Assembly (NCBI RefSeq): GCF_916619195.1
Contig: NZ_CAKAKL010000014.1
Coordinates: forward strand, 1-64,000
Length of the DNA: 64,000 nt
Direction of reading: 5' to 3'
Source of the DNA: Inquilinus sp. Marseille-Q2685
GTDB taxonomy: Bacteria; Pseudomonadota; Alphaproteobacteria; DSM-16000; Inquilinaceae
Shown in pieces: positions 37,007 to 45,909 of this stretch. Within the stretch, counting starts at the first letter, position 1. Each line of letters begins with the position of its first letter. Both the position numbers and the translations under genes were made by a program. The notes under the pieces are model-generated. The model was not told the origin of the DNA, searched no databases, and worked only from the letters and a program-made list of their open reading frames with translations.

Positions 37007-38530
37007 TCAGTTCAGGAACAGCCCGACGCCGGGGGCCAGCGGCAGGCCGATCTCGATCCACAGCACCAGGAAGGCGGTCCAGGCGACCAGGAAGCCGATC
37101 GAGATCGGCAGCGTCATCGCCGCCAGCGTGCCGATGCCGGCATCCTTCTGGTAACGCTGCAGGAAGGCCAGGCAGACGGCGAAATACGGGCTCATCGGCG
37201 AGATCACGTTGGTGACCGAGTCCGAGATGCGGAAGGCGGCCTGGACCAGCGCCGGCTCCAGCCCCACCAGCATCATCATCGGCACGAAGACCGGCGCCAT
37301 CAGCGACCATTGCGCCGAGCCGGAGGTGATGAAGACGCTCATCACCATCGCCAGCAGCACGAAGGCCAGCACCAGCGGCGTGCCGCCCAGCCCGCCGGTG
37401 TCGAGCAGATGCGAGCCGTGGATCGCGATCCACTCGCCGAGATTGGTCCAGCGGAACCAGGCCAGGAACTGCGAGATGGCGAAGAACAGCACCAGGGTCG
37501 GCGCCAGCTCCTTCACCGCCTCGGCCATGAAGCCGGCGACGTCGCGGGCGCTCTTCACCTTGCCGACCGCAGCGCCATAGACCCAGCCGAGCAGCAGGAA
37601 GAACACCGCCAGGATCGCGACGATGCCTTCGAGGAAGGGCGACGGCACCAGCCCGCCCTGCTCGTTGCGCAGCGGCGACCCGGCCGGCAGCACCGCGGCC
37701 AGCACCACGGCGAGGAAGGCCAGCGCCACCCAGCCGACCCGCTTCAGCGCCCGGGCCTCGGCCGCACCGATCGGCTCCAGCTTCAGCACCACGTCGCCGG
37801 TGTACTTCCCGGCCAGCGGTTCGACGATCCGTTCGATCACCAGCGTGCCGACCAGCGACAGCAGCACCGCCGAGCAGGCGATGAAGTAGTAATTGTCGAG
37901 CGGCGAGACATAGGCGTTCGGGTCGATCGCATGCGCGGCGCCGGTGGTGATGCCGGACAGGATGATGTCGACCGGGGTGATGAACAGGCTGGCGTCGTAG
38001 CCGGCGCCGACCGCGACATAGCCGGTGACGGCGCCGACCAGCGGGTTGCGCCCGACCGCCTGGAAGATCATGGCCGAGAGCGGGATCAGCACGATATAGG
38101 CGGCGTCGGAGGCCAGATGGCTGCACATGCCGACCAGGAAGATGACGAAGGTGGTCAGAACCCGCGGCGCCTTGATCACGCTGACCTGCATCAGGCTGGC
38201 GATCATCCCGACCTTATCGGCCACCCCGATCGCCAGCATGATCACCAGGATCACGCCGAGCGGCGGGAAGGTGACGTAGTTCTTGGCGATCGAGGTCAGG
38301 GCGAAGACCAGCCCGTCGCCGGAGATCAGGCTCTGGACCGCGATCTCCTTGCCGGTCTTCGGGTTGATGCCGGAGGCGCCGCCCATCGCCATCAGCCAGG
38401 ACAGCACGGCGACGACGCCGCAGAGGATGAGGAACAAGAGGAACGGGTGCGGCAGGCGGTTGCCGGCGCGTTCGATCAGGGCGAGGAAGCGCTGCATCGC
38501 GGAGCGGCTTTCGACGGTCGAGGCGGTCAT
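37007..38530 (-). CDS. AbgT-family p-aminobenzoyl-glutamate transporter
   Basis: A 507-residue multipass membrane protein of the AbgT family, full length. AbgT proteins import p-aminobenzoyl-glutamate or export sulfonamide antimetabolites by a proton-driven mechanism. Family segments include HLASDAAYIVLIPLSAMIF and SGSAQWSLMAPVFVPMMM. It starts 2 bp after the stop of the M20 amidohydrolase, so the two form an operon, as abgB-abgT do in E. coli. Confidence 0.92.
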   Translation of the reverse strand: MTASTVESRSAMQRFLALIERAGNRLPHPFLLFLILCGVVAVLSWLMAMGGASGINPKTGKEIAVQSLISGDGLVFALTSIAKNYVTFPPLGVILVIMLAIGVADKVGMIASLMQVSVIKAPRVLTTFVIFLVGMCSHLASDAAYIVLIPLSAMIFQAVGRNPLVGAVTGYVAVGAGYDASLFITPVDIILSGITTGAAHAIDPNAYVSPLDNYYFIACSAVLLSLVGTLVIERIVEPLAGKYTGDVVLKLEPIGAAEARALKRVGWVALAFLAVVLAAVLPAGSPLRNEQGGLVPSPFLEGIVAILAVFFLLLGWVYGAAVGKVKSARDVAGFMAEAVKELAPTLVLFFAISQFLAWFRWTNLGEWIAIHGSHLLDTGGLGGTPLVLAFVLLAMVMSVFITSGSAQWSLMAPVFVPMMMLVGLEPALVQAAFRISDSVTNVISPMSPYFAVCLAFLQRYQKDAGIGTLAAMTLPISIGFLVAWTAFLVLWIEIGLPLAPGVGLFLN

Positions 38531-38532
38531 GG

Positions 38533-39696
38533 TCAGCCCACCCCCAGGCGGCGTTCTGCGATGGCCAGGAACATCCCGGCGGCGACCGGCAGGATCTCGT
38601 CGCGGTAGTCGTACCGGGGATGATGCAAATAGGCGCTGTCCTCGCCGTTGCCGACGAAGAAGAAGCAGCCCGGCACCTTCTCCAGATAGAAGGCGAAGTC
38701 CTCCGCCCCCATTGTCGGCAGCGCATCCATCCGGCCCGAGCGGTCGGGGCCGACCATGTCGAGCGCGGTCGCCAGCACGAAGTCGGTCTCGGCGGCGTCG
38801 TTCACGACGGAGGGGATGCGCATGGTCTGCTCGACCGCCGCGGTGGCGCCGTGCGCCTCGCAGATCTGGGCGATGACCCAGCGCAGTTCCTGGTCGATCC
38901 GCTCGTAGGCGGCGGGCGACCCGTCGCGGGTGTTGATCGACAGCGTCGCCGCCATCGGGATGATGTTGTGGCTGTTGCCACCATGGAACTGGGTGACGGT
39001 GACCACCCCGGATTCCAGCGGCGACAGGCGGCGCGACACCACGCTCTGCAGCCCCTGCACCACGGCGGTGCCGACGAAGATCGGGTCCACCGCGAGGTCC
39101 GGCCGGGAGGCGTGGCCGCCCTTGCCGGAGATCGTGACCTCATAGAGCGAGCTGCCGCCCATGGTCGGACCGGCCTTGGCGAAGACCCGGCCGAGCGGAT
39201 AGGCCGGGCGGTTGTGATAGCCGTAGACCCTCTCGACGCCGTCCAGCGCGCCGGCCTTGATCATCCGGGCGGCGCCCAGCCCGCCCTCCTCCGCCGGCTG
39301 GAACAGGAGCTTGATCCGGCCGGACAGGCGATCGGTCATGCCGGCGAGGCCGCGGGCGGCCAGCAGCAGCGAGGCGGTGTGCCCGTCATGGCCGCAGGCG
39401 TGCATCTTGCCCGGGGTCTTCGAGGCATAAGGCAGGCCCGTATCCTCCAGGATCGGCAGGGCGTCCATGTCGGCGCGGAAGGCGATGGTCGGCCCCGGCC
39501 GGCCGGTGTCGAGCAGCCCGACCACGCCGGTTTCGGCCAGCCCGGTCTCGACCGCGTAGCCGAGGCTGCGCAGCCGCGAGGCCACCAAGTCGGCGGTGCC
39601 GCGCTCCTCATATTTCAGCTCGGGGTTCGCGTGCAGATGCCGGCGGGTCTCCACGGCCTCCGCGATCGCCTCGGGCGAAAAGCTGTCCATCGCCAT
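38533..39696 (-). CDS. M20-family amidohydrolase (AbgA/AbgB or hippurate hydrolase type)
   Basis: A 387-residue M20D metallopeptidase. The di-metal ligands lie in MHACGHDGHTA, the PAEEGG segment, YGYHNRPA and GAEDFAFY; AFRADMDALPI is the start of the catalytic domain and GGHASRPDLAVDP begins the lid domain. In this context it probably cleaves p-aminobenzoyl-glutamate or another N-acyl amino acid after uptake by the AbgT protein. Two starts (39696 and 39690) are possible; the open frame to 39969 is not coding. It is divergent from a LysR gene. Confidence 0.9.
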   Translation of the reverse strand: MAMDSFSPEAIAEAVETRRHLHANPELKYEERGTADLVASRLRSLGYAVETGLAETGVVGLLDTGRPGPTIAFRADMDALPILEDTGLPYASKTPGKMHACGHDGHTASLLLAARGLAGMTDRLSGRIKLLFQPAEEGGLGAARMIKAGALDGVERVYGYHNRPAYPLGRVFAKAGPTMGGSSLYEVTISGKGGHASRPDLAVDPIFVGTAVVQGLQSVVSRRLSPLESGVVTVTQFHGGNSHNIIPMAATLSINTRDGSPAAYERIDQELRWVIAQICEAHGATAAVEQTMRIPSVVNDAAETDFVLATALDMVGPDRSGRMDALPTMGAEDFAFYLEKVPGCFFFVGNGEDSAYLHHPRYDYRDEILPVAAGMFLAIAERRLGVG

Positions 39697-39772
39697 CCCT
39701 GTCCAGGTTTCGTTCGTCACCCCTGGTAGGAAGGCCCCCCGCATGCCACAAGCGCTATAATTCGCACAACGC

Positions 39773-39789
39773 GTTGCCGCTGCGGCAAC
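39773..39789. promoter_or_regulatory. Inverted repeat, probable LysR operator
   Basis: GTTGCCG-CTG-CGGCAAC is a perfect dyad with 7-bp arms, 16 bp upstream of the LysR start in the region shared with the M20/AbgT operon. A promoter-like TATAAT begins at 39766. Confidence 0.55.
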
Positions 39790-39805
39790 GGACGAAAGAA
39801 GCGTC

Positions 39806-40708
39806 ATGCAGAGCACCGCCCTCCGGTACTTCCTGGAAGTCGCCCGGTCCGGCTCGATCGCGGATGCATCGAAGCGGCTGAACGTCGCCACCTCGGCCAT
39901 CAGCCGCCAGATCGCCAAGCTGGAGCGCGAGCTGGGGGCGGAGCTGTTCGAGCGCCGCCCCCGCGGCATGGTGCCGAGCGCCGCCGGCGAGATCCTGGCC
40001 GCCCATGCCCGCCGGTCGATGCTGGACGGCGAGCGCGCGGCGGCGGAGATCCGCGAGCTGCAGGGCCCGCATCGCGGCCATGTCCGGCTGGCCAGCTTCG
40101 AGGGCTTCGGCCTGGACGTCCTGACTGGGGTGGTGGCGGCGTTCCGGCGCGATCATCCGGGCGTGACCTTCCATCTCTGGATCGGCACCTCGATCGAGAT
40201 CGCCGAGCGGGTGCGGGACGGCGAGACCGACATCGGCGTCACCTTCAACCTGGCGCCGCCGCACGGCACGGCGGTGGAGCGGATGATCCGCCGGCCGATG
40301 CACGCGCTGATGCCGCGGCACCATCCGCTGGCCGGGCGGGAGGGCCTGACCCTGGCCGAGATCCAGCCCTATCCCGTCGCCCTGCCGGACCCTGACCGGA
40401 CCCAGCGGCAGCTGATCGACGCCTGCTGCAACCTGCAGGGGCTGGCGCTGGAGCCGGTGCTGTCGACCAACTCGATGGCCGCGCTGCGCCGCTTCAGCGA
40501 CATCGAAGGCTGCATCCACTTCACCAGCGCCATCCGCGACCCCGGACGGGTGGAGCTGGGCGAGTTCGTCGCCGTGCCAGTCGCCGACGAGAGCATGACC
40601 GACAGCACGCTGCACATCCTGACCATGGCCGGCCGCACCCTGCCGGCCGCGGTGCGCGCCTTCCGCGACGCGCTGCTGGCCGAGCTGGCGCCGGTGGAAA
40701 GGTCATAG
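39806..40708 (+). CDS. LysR-family regulator of the AbgT/M20 unit
   Basis: A 300-residue LysR regulator: HTH in ALRYFLEVARSGSIADASKR and effector domain from ~residue 90 (GHVRLASFEGFGLDVLTGVV). It is divergent from the M20-AbgT operon, as abgR is from abgABT in E. coli, so control of that unit is likely. Orthology to AbgR itself is not established. Confidence 0.92.
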   Translation: MQSTALRYFLEVARSGSIADASKRLNVATSAISRQIAKLERELGAELFERRPRGMVPSAAGEILAAHARRSMLDGERAAAEIRELQGPHRGHVRLASFEGFGLDVLTGVVAAFRRDHPGVTFHLWIGTSIEIAERVRDGETDIGVTFNLAPPHGTAVERMIRRPMHALMPRHHPLAGREGLTLAEIQPYPVALPDPDRTQRQLIDACCNLQGLALEPVLSTNSMAALRRFSDIEGCIHFTSAIRDPGRVELGEFVAVPVADESMTDSTLHILTMAGRTLPAAVRAFRDALLAELAPVERS

Positions 40709-40738
40709 GCTACCGGAAGAAAGAACTAACCCCAAAAC

Positions 40739-40828
40739 TGTCATGCCCGGGCTTGACACGGGCATCCAGGGAATGTCGATGCCGCTCTGGGTGGCCCCTG
40801 GATTGCCGGGTCAAGCCCGGCAATGACA
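40739..40828. repeat. REP-type palindromic element, copy 1
   Basis: A 90-bp imperfect palindrome beginning TGTCATGCCCGGGCTTGAC and ending in GTCAAGCCCGGCAATGACA, with AATGTCGATGCCGCTCTGG in the middle. Nearly the same sequence occurs at 50895-50983, and related forms at 51040-51062 and 56812-56889. It sits between the convergent LysR and nlpD genes. Confidence 0.9.
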
Positions 40829-40892
40829 AAATAGAGAAAGCATCCCTGTCTAGAGCACTAACCCCTCGACGAATTCTTCCCTGCAGGCCACC

Positions 40893-41912
40893 TCACGGCA
40901 GGTACTGCTTCGGGTCCACCGGGGCGCTGTTCTTGCGCACCTCGAAATGCAGCTGCGGCGCGTCGACGGCGCCGGTCTGGCCGACCGTGCCGATGCTCTG
41001 GCCGGCGGTGACCTGGTCGCCCTTCTTCACCGACAGCGACGCGGCATGGGCATAGGCGGTGACCAGCCCGTCGCCGTGCTGGATCAGCACCAGGTTGCCG
41101 TAGCCGCGCAGCTCGTTGCCGGCATAGGCGACGGTGCCGGGGCCGGCCGCCTTGATCGGCGTGCCGGCCGGGGCGGAGATGTTGATGCCCTGGTTCGGCT
41201 TGCCGCCGAGCGGCGCGTTGAAGCCGGCGATCACCGAGCCGGTCACCGGCCAGGCGAAGCGGCTGGAGGCGCGGGGAGCCTGGGTCGCAGCCGGCGGCGG
41301 CACCGTGGCGCTGGCGACCGGCGGCACCGTGGCGGGCGGGGGCTTCGGCACGATCGAGGTCGGGGCGCCGGTGGTCGGCGCCACCGGGGTCTGGCCGGTC
41401 GCGGCGCCCGCGGGCGGGACCGCGCCGGGCACGGCCGGAGGCACGGTGCCGGGCGCCACGGGCCCGGCGGCGCCGCCGGGCGGCGGCAGGCGCTGGACCG
41501 AGAGGCCGCCGCCGGTCGACGGCACGGTGTTGAGCGGCGTGCCGCCCATCGGCGCGGTCGCGCCCGGCGCCGTCGCCACGGCCCCCGGCAGCGTGATGGT
41601 CGGCGCCGGCCCCGGCGCCGATCCCGGCGCGCCCGGCAGGCGCAGGGTCTGGCCGGGCTGCAGCGCATAGGGCGGCTGCAGCCCGTTCAGCGCGATCAGC
41701 GACGGCATCGACACGTCGTAGCGGCGGACGATGGCGAGCACGTCGTCGCCGGGCTGGACCTGGACGGTCGCTGGCCGCTGCGCCATCTCGTCGGCGCCCG
41801 GAGGGACGTTGCAGGCCGCGAGGCCCGCGGCGGCGAGGGTCGTCAGTAGGATGGACCGCCATCCTCCCCGTCGGGAAGGTCCGGCAGCAAGGGCACGAAG
41901 CGAACTGGCCAC
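40893..41912 (-). CDS. nlpD: NlpD-like lipoprotein, LysM plus degenerate M23 domain
   Basis: A 339-residue murein-hydrolase activator. A lipoprotein signal peptide ends in LAACN (lipobox). A LysM domain (VQPGDDVLAIVRRYDVS) is followed by a ~110-residue Pro/Ala/Gly linker and a C-terminal LytM/M23 domain (GNELRGYGNLVLIQHGDGL, LHFEVRKN). The first zinc ligand region reads NQGINI rather than HxGxD, so it is probably catalytically inactive and activates amidases like E. coli NlpD. It is last in serS-surE-pcm-nlpD. The start at 41912 gives a 70-bp overlap with pcm. Confidence 0.9.
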   Translation of the reverse strand: MASSLRALAAGPSRRGGWRSILLTTLAAAGLAACNVPPGADEMAQRPATVQVQPGDDVLAIVRRYDVSMPSLIALNGLQPPYALQPGQTLRLPGAPGSAPGPAPTITLPGAVATAPGATAPMGGTPLNTVPSTGGGLSVQRLPPPGGAAGPVAPGTVPPAVPGAVPPAGAATGQTPVAPTTGAPTSIVPKPPPATVPPVASATVPPPAATQAPRASSRFAWPVTGSVIAGFNAPLGGKPNQGINISAPAGTPIKAAGPGTVAYAGNELRGYGNLVLIQHGDGLVTAYAHAASLSVKKGDQVTAGQSIGTVGQTGAVDAPQLHFEVRKNSAPVDPKQYLP

Positions 41913-42508
41913 AGATCCTCCCGCTCCAATCCGGTCTCGGTGCGCGTGAAGCGGACCACGCGCTGGTTCCGCTTCTCGTCCCCCATGGGAATCACGATTA
42001 TACCACCGATCGCAAGCTGGTCCGTCAGCGCGAGGGGCGGCAGGTCGCCGCGATGGGCGGCGGTGACGATGATGCGCTCGAACGGCGCCTGCTCCGGCCA
42101 GCCCTTCATGCCGTCGCCCCAGCGCGCGGTGATGTTGCTGATGCGCAGCCCCTCGATCCGGCCCAGCGCCAGGTCGAGCAGCGGCTTGTGCCGCTCGACC
42201 GTGTAGAGCCGGCGGCAGATCTTCGCGAGCACGGCCGCCTGGTAGCCGGAGCCGGTGCCGATCTCCAGCACCTTGTGGCGGTCGCCGACCTCCAGCGCCT
42301 GGGTCATCAGCCCGACCACCATCGGCTGGCTGATGGTCTGGCCGTGGCCGATCGGCAGCGCGATGTCCTCATAGGCCTGGTCGAGGAAGGCGTCGGGCAC
42401 GAAGGCCTCGCGCGGCACCCGCTCGATCGCGCCGAGGACGCGATGATCCGTGATCCCCGACCGGCGGAGATGCATCAGGAGGCGGATCAGCCGCGGCTCG
42501 GCGATCAT
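41843..42508 (-). CDS. pcm: Protein-L-isoaspartate O-methyltransferase
   Basis: A 221-residue PCMT that repairs isoaspartyl residues in proteins using SAM. VLEIGTGSGYQAAVLA is the SAM-binding motif I and GHGQTISQPMVVGLM the family signature. The length is normal. The start at MIAEPRLIRL (42508) is used; the open frame continues upstream only into a palindromic repeat. It lies between surE and nlpD in the classical order. Confidence 0.95.
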   Translation of the reverse strand: MIAEPRLIRLLMHLRRSGITDHRVLGAIERVPREAFVPDAFLDQAYEDIALPIGHGQTISQPMVVGLMTQALEVGDRHKVLEIGTGSGYQAAVLAKICRRLYTVERHKPLLDLALGRIEGLRISNITARWGDGMKGWPEQAPFERIIVTAAHRGDLPPLALTDQLAIGGIIVIPMGDEKRNQRVVRFTRTETGLEREDLWPVRFVPLLPDLPDGEDGGPSY

Positions 42509-42547
42509 GGGCGGGGTCCGGTCGTCAGGCGCGGGGGCGAGGGCGGA

Positions 42548-42684
42548 GCGATCCCCCTCCCCCTCCCGCCGCAAGCGGCGGGCCCCTCCCTCTCCCCTAG
42601 GAGAGGGGAACGGAGCGCAATCCACCACCTCTCCCTGGGGAGAGGTCGGAATCGCGGAGCGATTCCGGGTGAGGGGGTGGCTCC
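42548..42684. repeat. Palindromic repeat cluster between surE and pcm
   Basis: A ~137-bp stretch of pyrimidine/purine palindromes: CGCCGCAAGCGGCG, CCTCTCCCCTAGGAGAGGGG and CCTCTCCCTGGGGAGAGG, bounded by GCGATCCCCCTCC and GGAGCGATTCCGGGTGAGGG. It is the same class as 44954-44995. It fills most of the 222-bp surE-pcm gap. Confidence 0.8.
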
Positions 42685-42730
42685 GGCCCCGCCCATTGCA
42701 CTCGGTCCGCGGCTCCCCACCCCTGCACTC

Positions 42731-43489
42731 CTACTCGGCGAAGGTCCGCCGCAGGGACTGGATCGCGGCGGCGTGGTTCAGGTCGAGATGCAGCGGCGTC
42801 ACCGTGATCCGGCCATCCCGGAGGGCGGACACATCGGTCTCCTCGCCCTGCAGCGCCTCCTCGGTCCGGCTGGTGCCGATCCAGAAATAGGTGCGGCCGC
42901 GCGGATCGAGGCGCTCCTCCAGCACGTCGCCGATCTTGCGCAGGCCGTGCGGCACCACGGCGATGCCCGTCACCGCGTCCGGATCCACCGCCGGGAAGTT
43001 GACGTTGACCAGCACCTGGTCCGGCCAGTCCGTGGCGATCGCCTTGCGCGCGACCTCGGCGCCCCAGCGCCCTGCCGTCTCCCAGTCCGGCCGCCTTCCG
43101 TCGGCGAATTGCTGGCTGAAGGCGATGGCGCGGATGCCGAGCAGCGTCGCTTCCATCGCCGCGGCGATGGTGCCGGAATAGGTCACGTCCTCGGCGATGT
43201 TGCGGCCGTGATTGACCCCTGACAGGACGAGATCCGGCCGCCGGTCCTTCATCACGTGGTTGATCGCCAGCAACACGCAGTCGGTCGGCGTGCCGTCGAC
43301 GGCGAAGCGCTTCTCCTCGATCTTCCGCAGGCGCAGCGGGCGGTGGATGGTCAGGGAATGGCTGGCGGCCGACTGCTCGCTCTCGGGCGCGCAGACCCAG
43401 ACGTCGTCCGAAAGCTCGCGGGCGATGCGCTCGAGCACCGAGAATCCGGTCGAGTTAATGCCGTCGTCATTGGCCAGGAGGATGCGCAT
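42731..43489 (-). CDS. surE: 5'/3'-nucleotidase SurE
   Basis: A 252-residue SurE survival protein, a metal-dependent nucleotidase. The N-terminal ILLANDDGINSTG carries the two metal-binding aspartates, and VLSGVNHGRNIAEDVTYSGT supplies Ser and Asn ligands. The start at MRILLAND (43489) is 2 bp after the serS stop; the much longer frame running back over serS is not coding. Confidence 0.96.
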   Translation of the reverse strand: MRILLANDDGINSTGFSVLERIARELSDDVWVCAPESEQSAASHSLTIHRPLRLRKIEEKRFAVDGTPTDCVLLAINHVMKDRRPDLVLSGVNHGRNIAEDVTYSGTIAAAMEATLLGIRAIAFSQQFADGRRPDWETAGRWGAEVARKAIATDWPDQVLVNVNFPAVDPDAVTGIAVVPHGLRKIGDVLEERLDPRGRTYFWIGTSRTEEALQGEETDVSALRDGRITVTPLHLDLNHAAAIQSLRRTFAE

Positions 43490-43491
43490 CG

Positions 43492-44766
43492 TCAGCCCTT
43501 CGCTTCCAGGATCTCGAGCCCGCCCATATAGGGCCGCAGCACCTCCGGCACCTCGATCGCGCCGTCCTGCCGCTGATAGGTCTCCATGACCGCGATCAGG
43601 GCGCGGCCGACGGCGACGCCGGAGCCGTTGAGAGTGTGCAGGAAGCGGGTGCCCTTCTCGCCCGCCGGCCGGAACCGGCCCTGCATCCGCCGGGCCTGGA
43701 AGTCGCCGCAGTTGGAGCAGGAGGAGATCTCGCGATACCGCCCCTGCCCCGGCAGCCAGACCTCGATGTCGTAGGTCTTGCGGGCGGAGAAGCCCATGTC
43801 GCCGGTGCACAGCACGATGGTGCGGAAGGCCAGGCCCAGCCGCTTCAGCACGGTCTCGGCGCATTCCGTCATCCGCTCGTGCTCGGCGGCCGACTGCTCC
43901 GGCGTGGTGATGCTGACCAGCTCGACCTTGCTGAACTGGTGCTGGCGGATCATGCCGCGGGTATCGCGCCCGGCCGAGCCGGCCTCGGAACGGAAGCTCG
44001 GCGTCAGCGCGGTGAAGCGCAGCGGCAGCCTCTCCTGCTCCAGGATCTCGCCGGCGGCGAGGTTGGTCAGCGGCACCTCGGCGGTCGGGATCAGCCAGTG
44101 GCCGGTGTTGGTGCGGAACAGGTCCTCGGCGAATTTCGGCAGCTGCCCGGTGCCGAACACGGCCTCGTCGCGCACCATGAAGGGCGGCGCGATCTCGGTG
44201 TAGCCGTGCTCGTCGACATGCAGGTCGATCATGAACTGGCCGATGGCTCGTTCCAGCCGGGCCAGCGCGCCGCGCAAGACAACGAACCTTGCGCCGGACA
44301 GCTTGGAGGCCGCGGCGAAGTCCATCAGCCCGAGGCCCTCGCCGAGATCGACATGGTCGCGGGCCGAGTTCAGCCGCCGCGGCTCGCCGGTGCGCCGGAC
44401 CTCGACATTGGCGCTCTCGTCCGGCCCGTCGGGCACGTCCTCGTCGGGCAGGTTCGGCAGCTCGGCCAGCCGGGCCGCCAGCGCCGCCTCGGCGTCGCGG
44501 TCGGCCTGCTCCAGTTCGCCCATCTTCGCCTTGATCGAGGCGACCTCGTCCATCAGCGCCTGGGCGTCGCCGCCCTTGGACTTGACGGCGCCGATCTCCT
44601 TGGAGGCGGCGTTGCGGCGGGTCTGCAGCCCCTGCAGCTCGGTGGTGATCTGGCGCCGGCGCTCGTCCAGCGCCAGCAGGTCGGCGGCGACGGGCGACAG
44701 ACCCCGCCGAGCCATCCCCTTGTCGAAGGCCTCGGGATGCTCTCGGATGAATCGGATGTCGTGCAT
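43492..44766 (-). CDS. serS: Seryl-tRNA synthetase
   Basis: A 424-residue class II synthetase. The N-terminal ~110 residues form the long coiled-coil arm ([20 protein letters not shown]), followed by the catalytic core with motif 2 ([21 protein letters not shown]) and motif 3 ([19 protein letters not shown]). The length is normal. It heads the serS-surE-pcm-nlpD run. The 377 bp upstream hold only palindromic repeats. Confidence 0.97.
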   Translation of the reverse strand: MHDIRFIREHPEAFDKGMARRGLSPVAADLLALDERRRQITTELQGLQTRRNAASKEIGAVKSKGGDAQALMDEVASIKAKMGELEQADRDAEAALAARLAELPNLPDEDVPDGPDESANVEVRRTGEPRRLNSARDHVDLGEGLGLMDFAAASKLSGARFVVLRGALARLERAIGQFMIDLHVDEHGYTEIAPPFMVRDEAVFGTGQLPKFAEDLFRTNTGHWLIPTAEVPLTNLAAGEILEQERLPLRFTALTPSFRSEAGSAGRDTRGMIRQHQFSKVELVSITTPEQSAAEHERMTECAETVLKRLGLAFRTIVLCTGDMGFSARKTYDIEVWLPGQGRYREISSCSNCGDFQARRMQGRFRPAGEKGTRFLHTLNGSGVAVGRALIAVMETYQRQDGAIEVPEVLRPYMGGLEILEAKG

Positions 44767-44953
44767 CGCGCTCGAACTCTGCCGGATCGGGGAATCGTGC
44801 GGTGGTTATAGGAGGTGGGCCGGCCGGACGCAAACGGGCCGGCGGGTTCGGGGCGGTGTTTGTGCCGCCTTTTCCGCCCGGTGGGAGAGGCCCGGGCCCG
44901 CGCAGCGAGACCGGGTGGGGACGGGTTCAAGCCTCGACGCCCTTCCCTCACCC

Positions 44954-44995
44954 GGAGGCGCAAGCGCCTCCGACCTCTCCCGTAAACGGGAGAGG
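44954..44995. repeat. Double hairpin repeat upstream of serS
   Basis: GGAGGCGC-AA-GCGCCTCC (44954-44971) is followed by CCTCTCCCGT-AA-ACGGGAGAGG (44974-44995), two perfect hairpins. The same CTCTCCC/GGGAGAG theme is found at 42548-42684. With the element at 45036-45120 it occupies the 377-bp gap between serS and the next gene. Confidence 0.8.
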
Positions 44996-45035
44996 CAAAA
45001 CCATCGGCTCTGGACACTGACTCTCCGCCCCACAG

Positions 45036-45120
45036 CGTCATCGCGAGCGCAGCGAAGCGATCCAGGGCCGTGCGAACGGGCCCTGGATGGATTCGTCGGC
45101 TTCGCCTCCTCGCAATGACG
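45036..45120. repeat. Extragenic palindrome of the CGTCATCGCGAG type
   Basis: An 85-bp element beginning CGTCATCGCGAGCGCAGCG and ending CTTCGCCTCCTCGCAATGACG, with the inner inverted pair CCAGGGCC/GGCCCTGG. This is a widespread kind of alphaproteobacterial extragenic palindrome. It marks the left edge of the 6-kb block that separates serS from tatC. Confidence 0.85.
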
Positions 45121-45143
45121 GTGCGGGGATGCGACGCCGGCGC

Positions 45144-45785
45144 TCAGCTGCTGTCCGGCTTCGGCAGAGCCGGCACGGGCCGGCCCGTGTCGGGCTCGTC
45201 CAAAGGAGGCCAGTTGGGCTCAGGCCGAGCGGCCACGGGGACGGCGTCGGCAGGGCGGTCAGGCAGGCGATCGGGGATCTCGACCGCGGCGGCGCCGTCC
45301 CGGTCTCGCGACAGCAGGGCCGCGTCCAGGTCGCGCCGCTCCTCCGCCGCCTCGTCCGGTTCGAGCTCGTCCTCCAGGCATTCGCTCTCGACCAGCGACT
45401 CGCGCGGTTCCGCCCGGGGCTCGCCGTCCTTCGGCCCGGCGGCCGGCGCGGCCTCGGCCGGGGCGGCCTCGGCCGCCTCCTCCGCCGGCGTGCGCTCCGG
45501 CGTCCCGGCCTTGCGCTCCTGATAGCCCTCGCGGATCCGCTGGCTCATCGCGATCGACAGCCGCACCGAGCGGGCCAGGCGCACCTGCGCCAGCGCGAAA
45601 TCCGGCCTGGCCTGCAGGATCGGCGTCGCCAACTGCTCCGTCGCCATCATCCGCGCCGTGCGGAGATGAATGTCGACCAGCTCGGCCAGCGAGCCCAGCG
45701 CCCATTGCGTCCAGGCCAGGTCCCTGTCGACCGGCCGGTCCTCCATCTCGCAATCGGGGCGCATCTCGTCCATGGAACATACCAT
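45144..45785 (-). CDS. Hypothetical protein with acidic, Pro/Ala-rich tail
   Basis: About 213 residues. The N-terminal ~100 residues look folded and partly helical (LAWTQWALGSLAELVDIHLR, ALAQVRLARSVRLSIAMSQR). The rest is low-complexity, rich in Glu, Asp, Ala and Pro. I recognise no family. The start is uncertain: ATGs at 45773, 45785, 45821 and 45836 are possible and the frame stays open to 46091 over the divergent ubiB-like gene. It could be an unstructured-tail regulatory protein; that is a guess. Confidence 0.6.
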   Translation of the reverse strand: MVCSMDEMRPDCEMEDRPVDRDLAWTQWALGSLAELVDIHLRTARMMATEQLATPILQARPDFALAQVRLARSVRLSIAMSQRIREGYQERKAGTPERTPAEEAAEAAPAEAAPAAGPKDGEPRAEPRESLVESECLEDELEPDEAAEERRDLDAALLSRDRDGAAAVEIPDRLPDRPADAVPVAARPEPNWPPLDEPDTGRPVPALPKPDSS

Positions 45786-45909
45786 GAACGAGAGCGGCCG
45801 GTAATACCACTGCGATCGCATCCCCGCCGCGGCCATTCGCCCGCTGGCGGAACCCCGCGGCGGCACCGACGTTGCAGTCCGGTCCCGCCGTCCCTTGCCC
45901 AGGTCCAGC

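Noticed and set aside
43490-44833. Possible 700-residue SurE fusion
   Set aside because: The extra 5' part overlaps serS on the same strand in another frame and has no domain-like composition; SurE begins at 43489.
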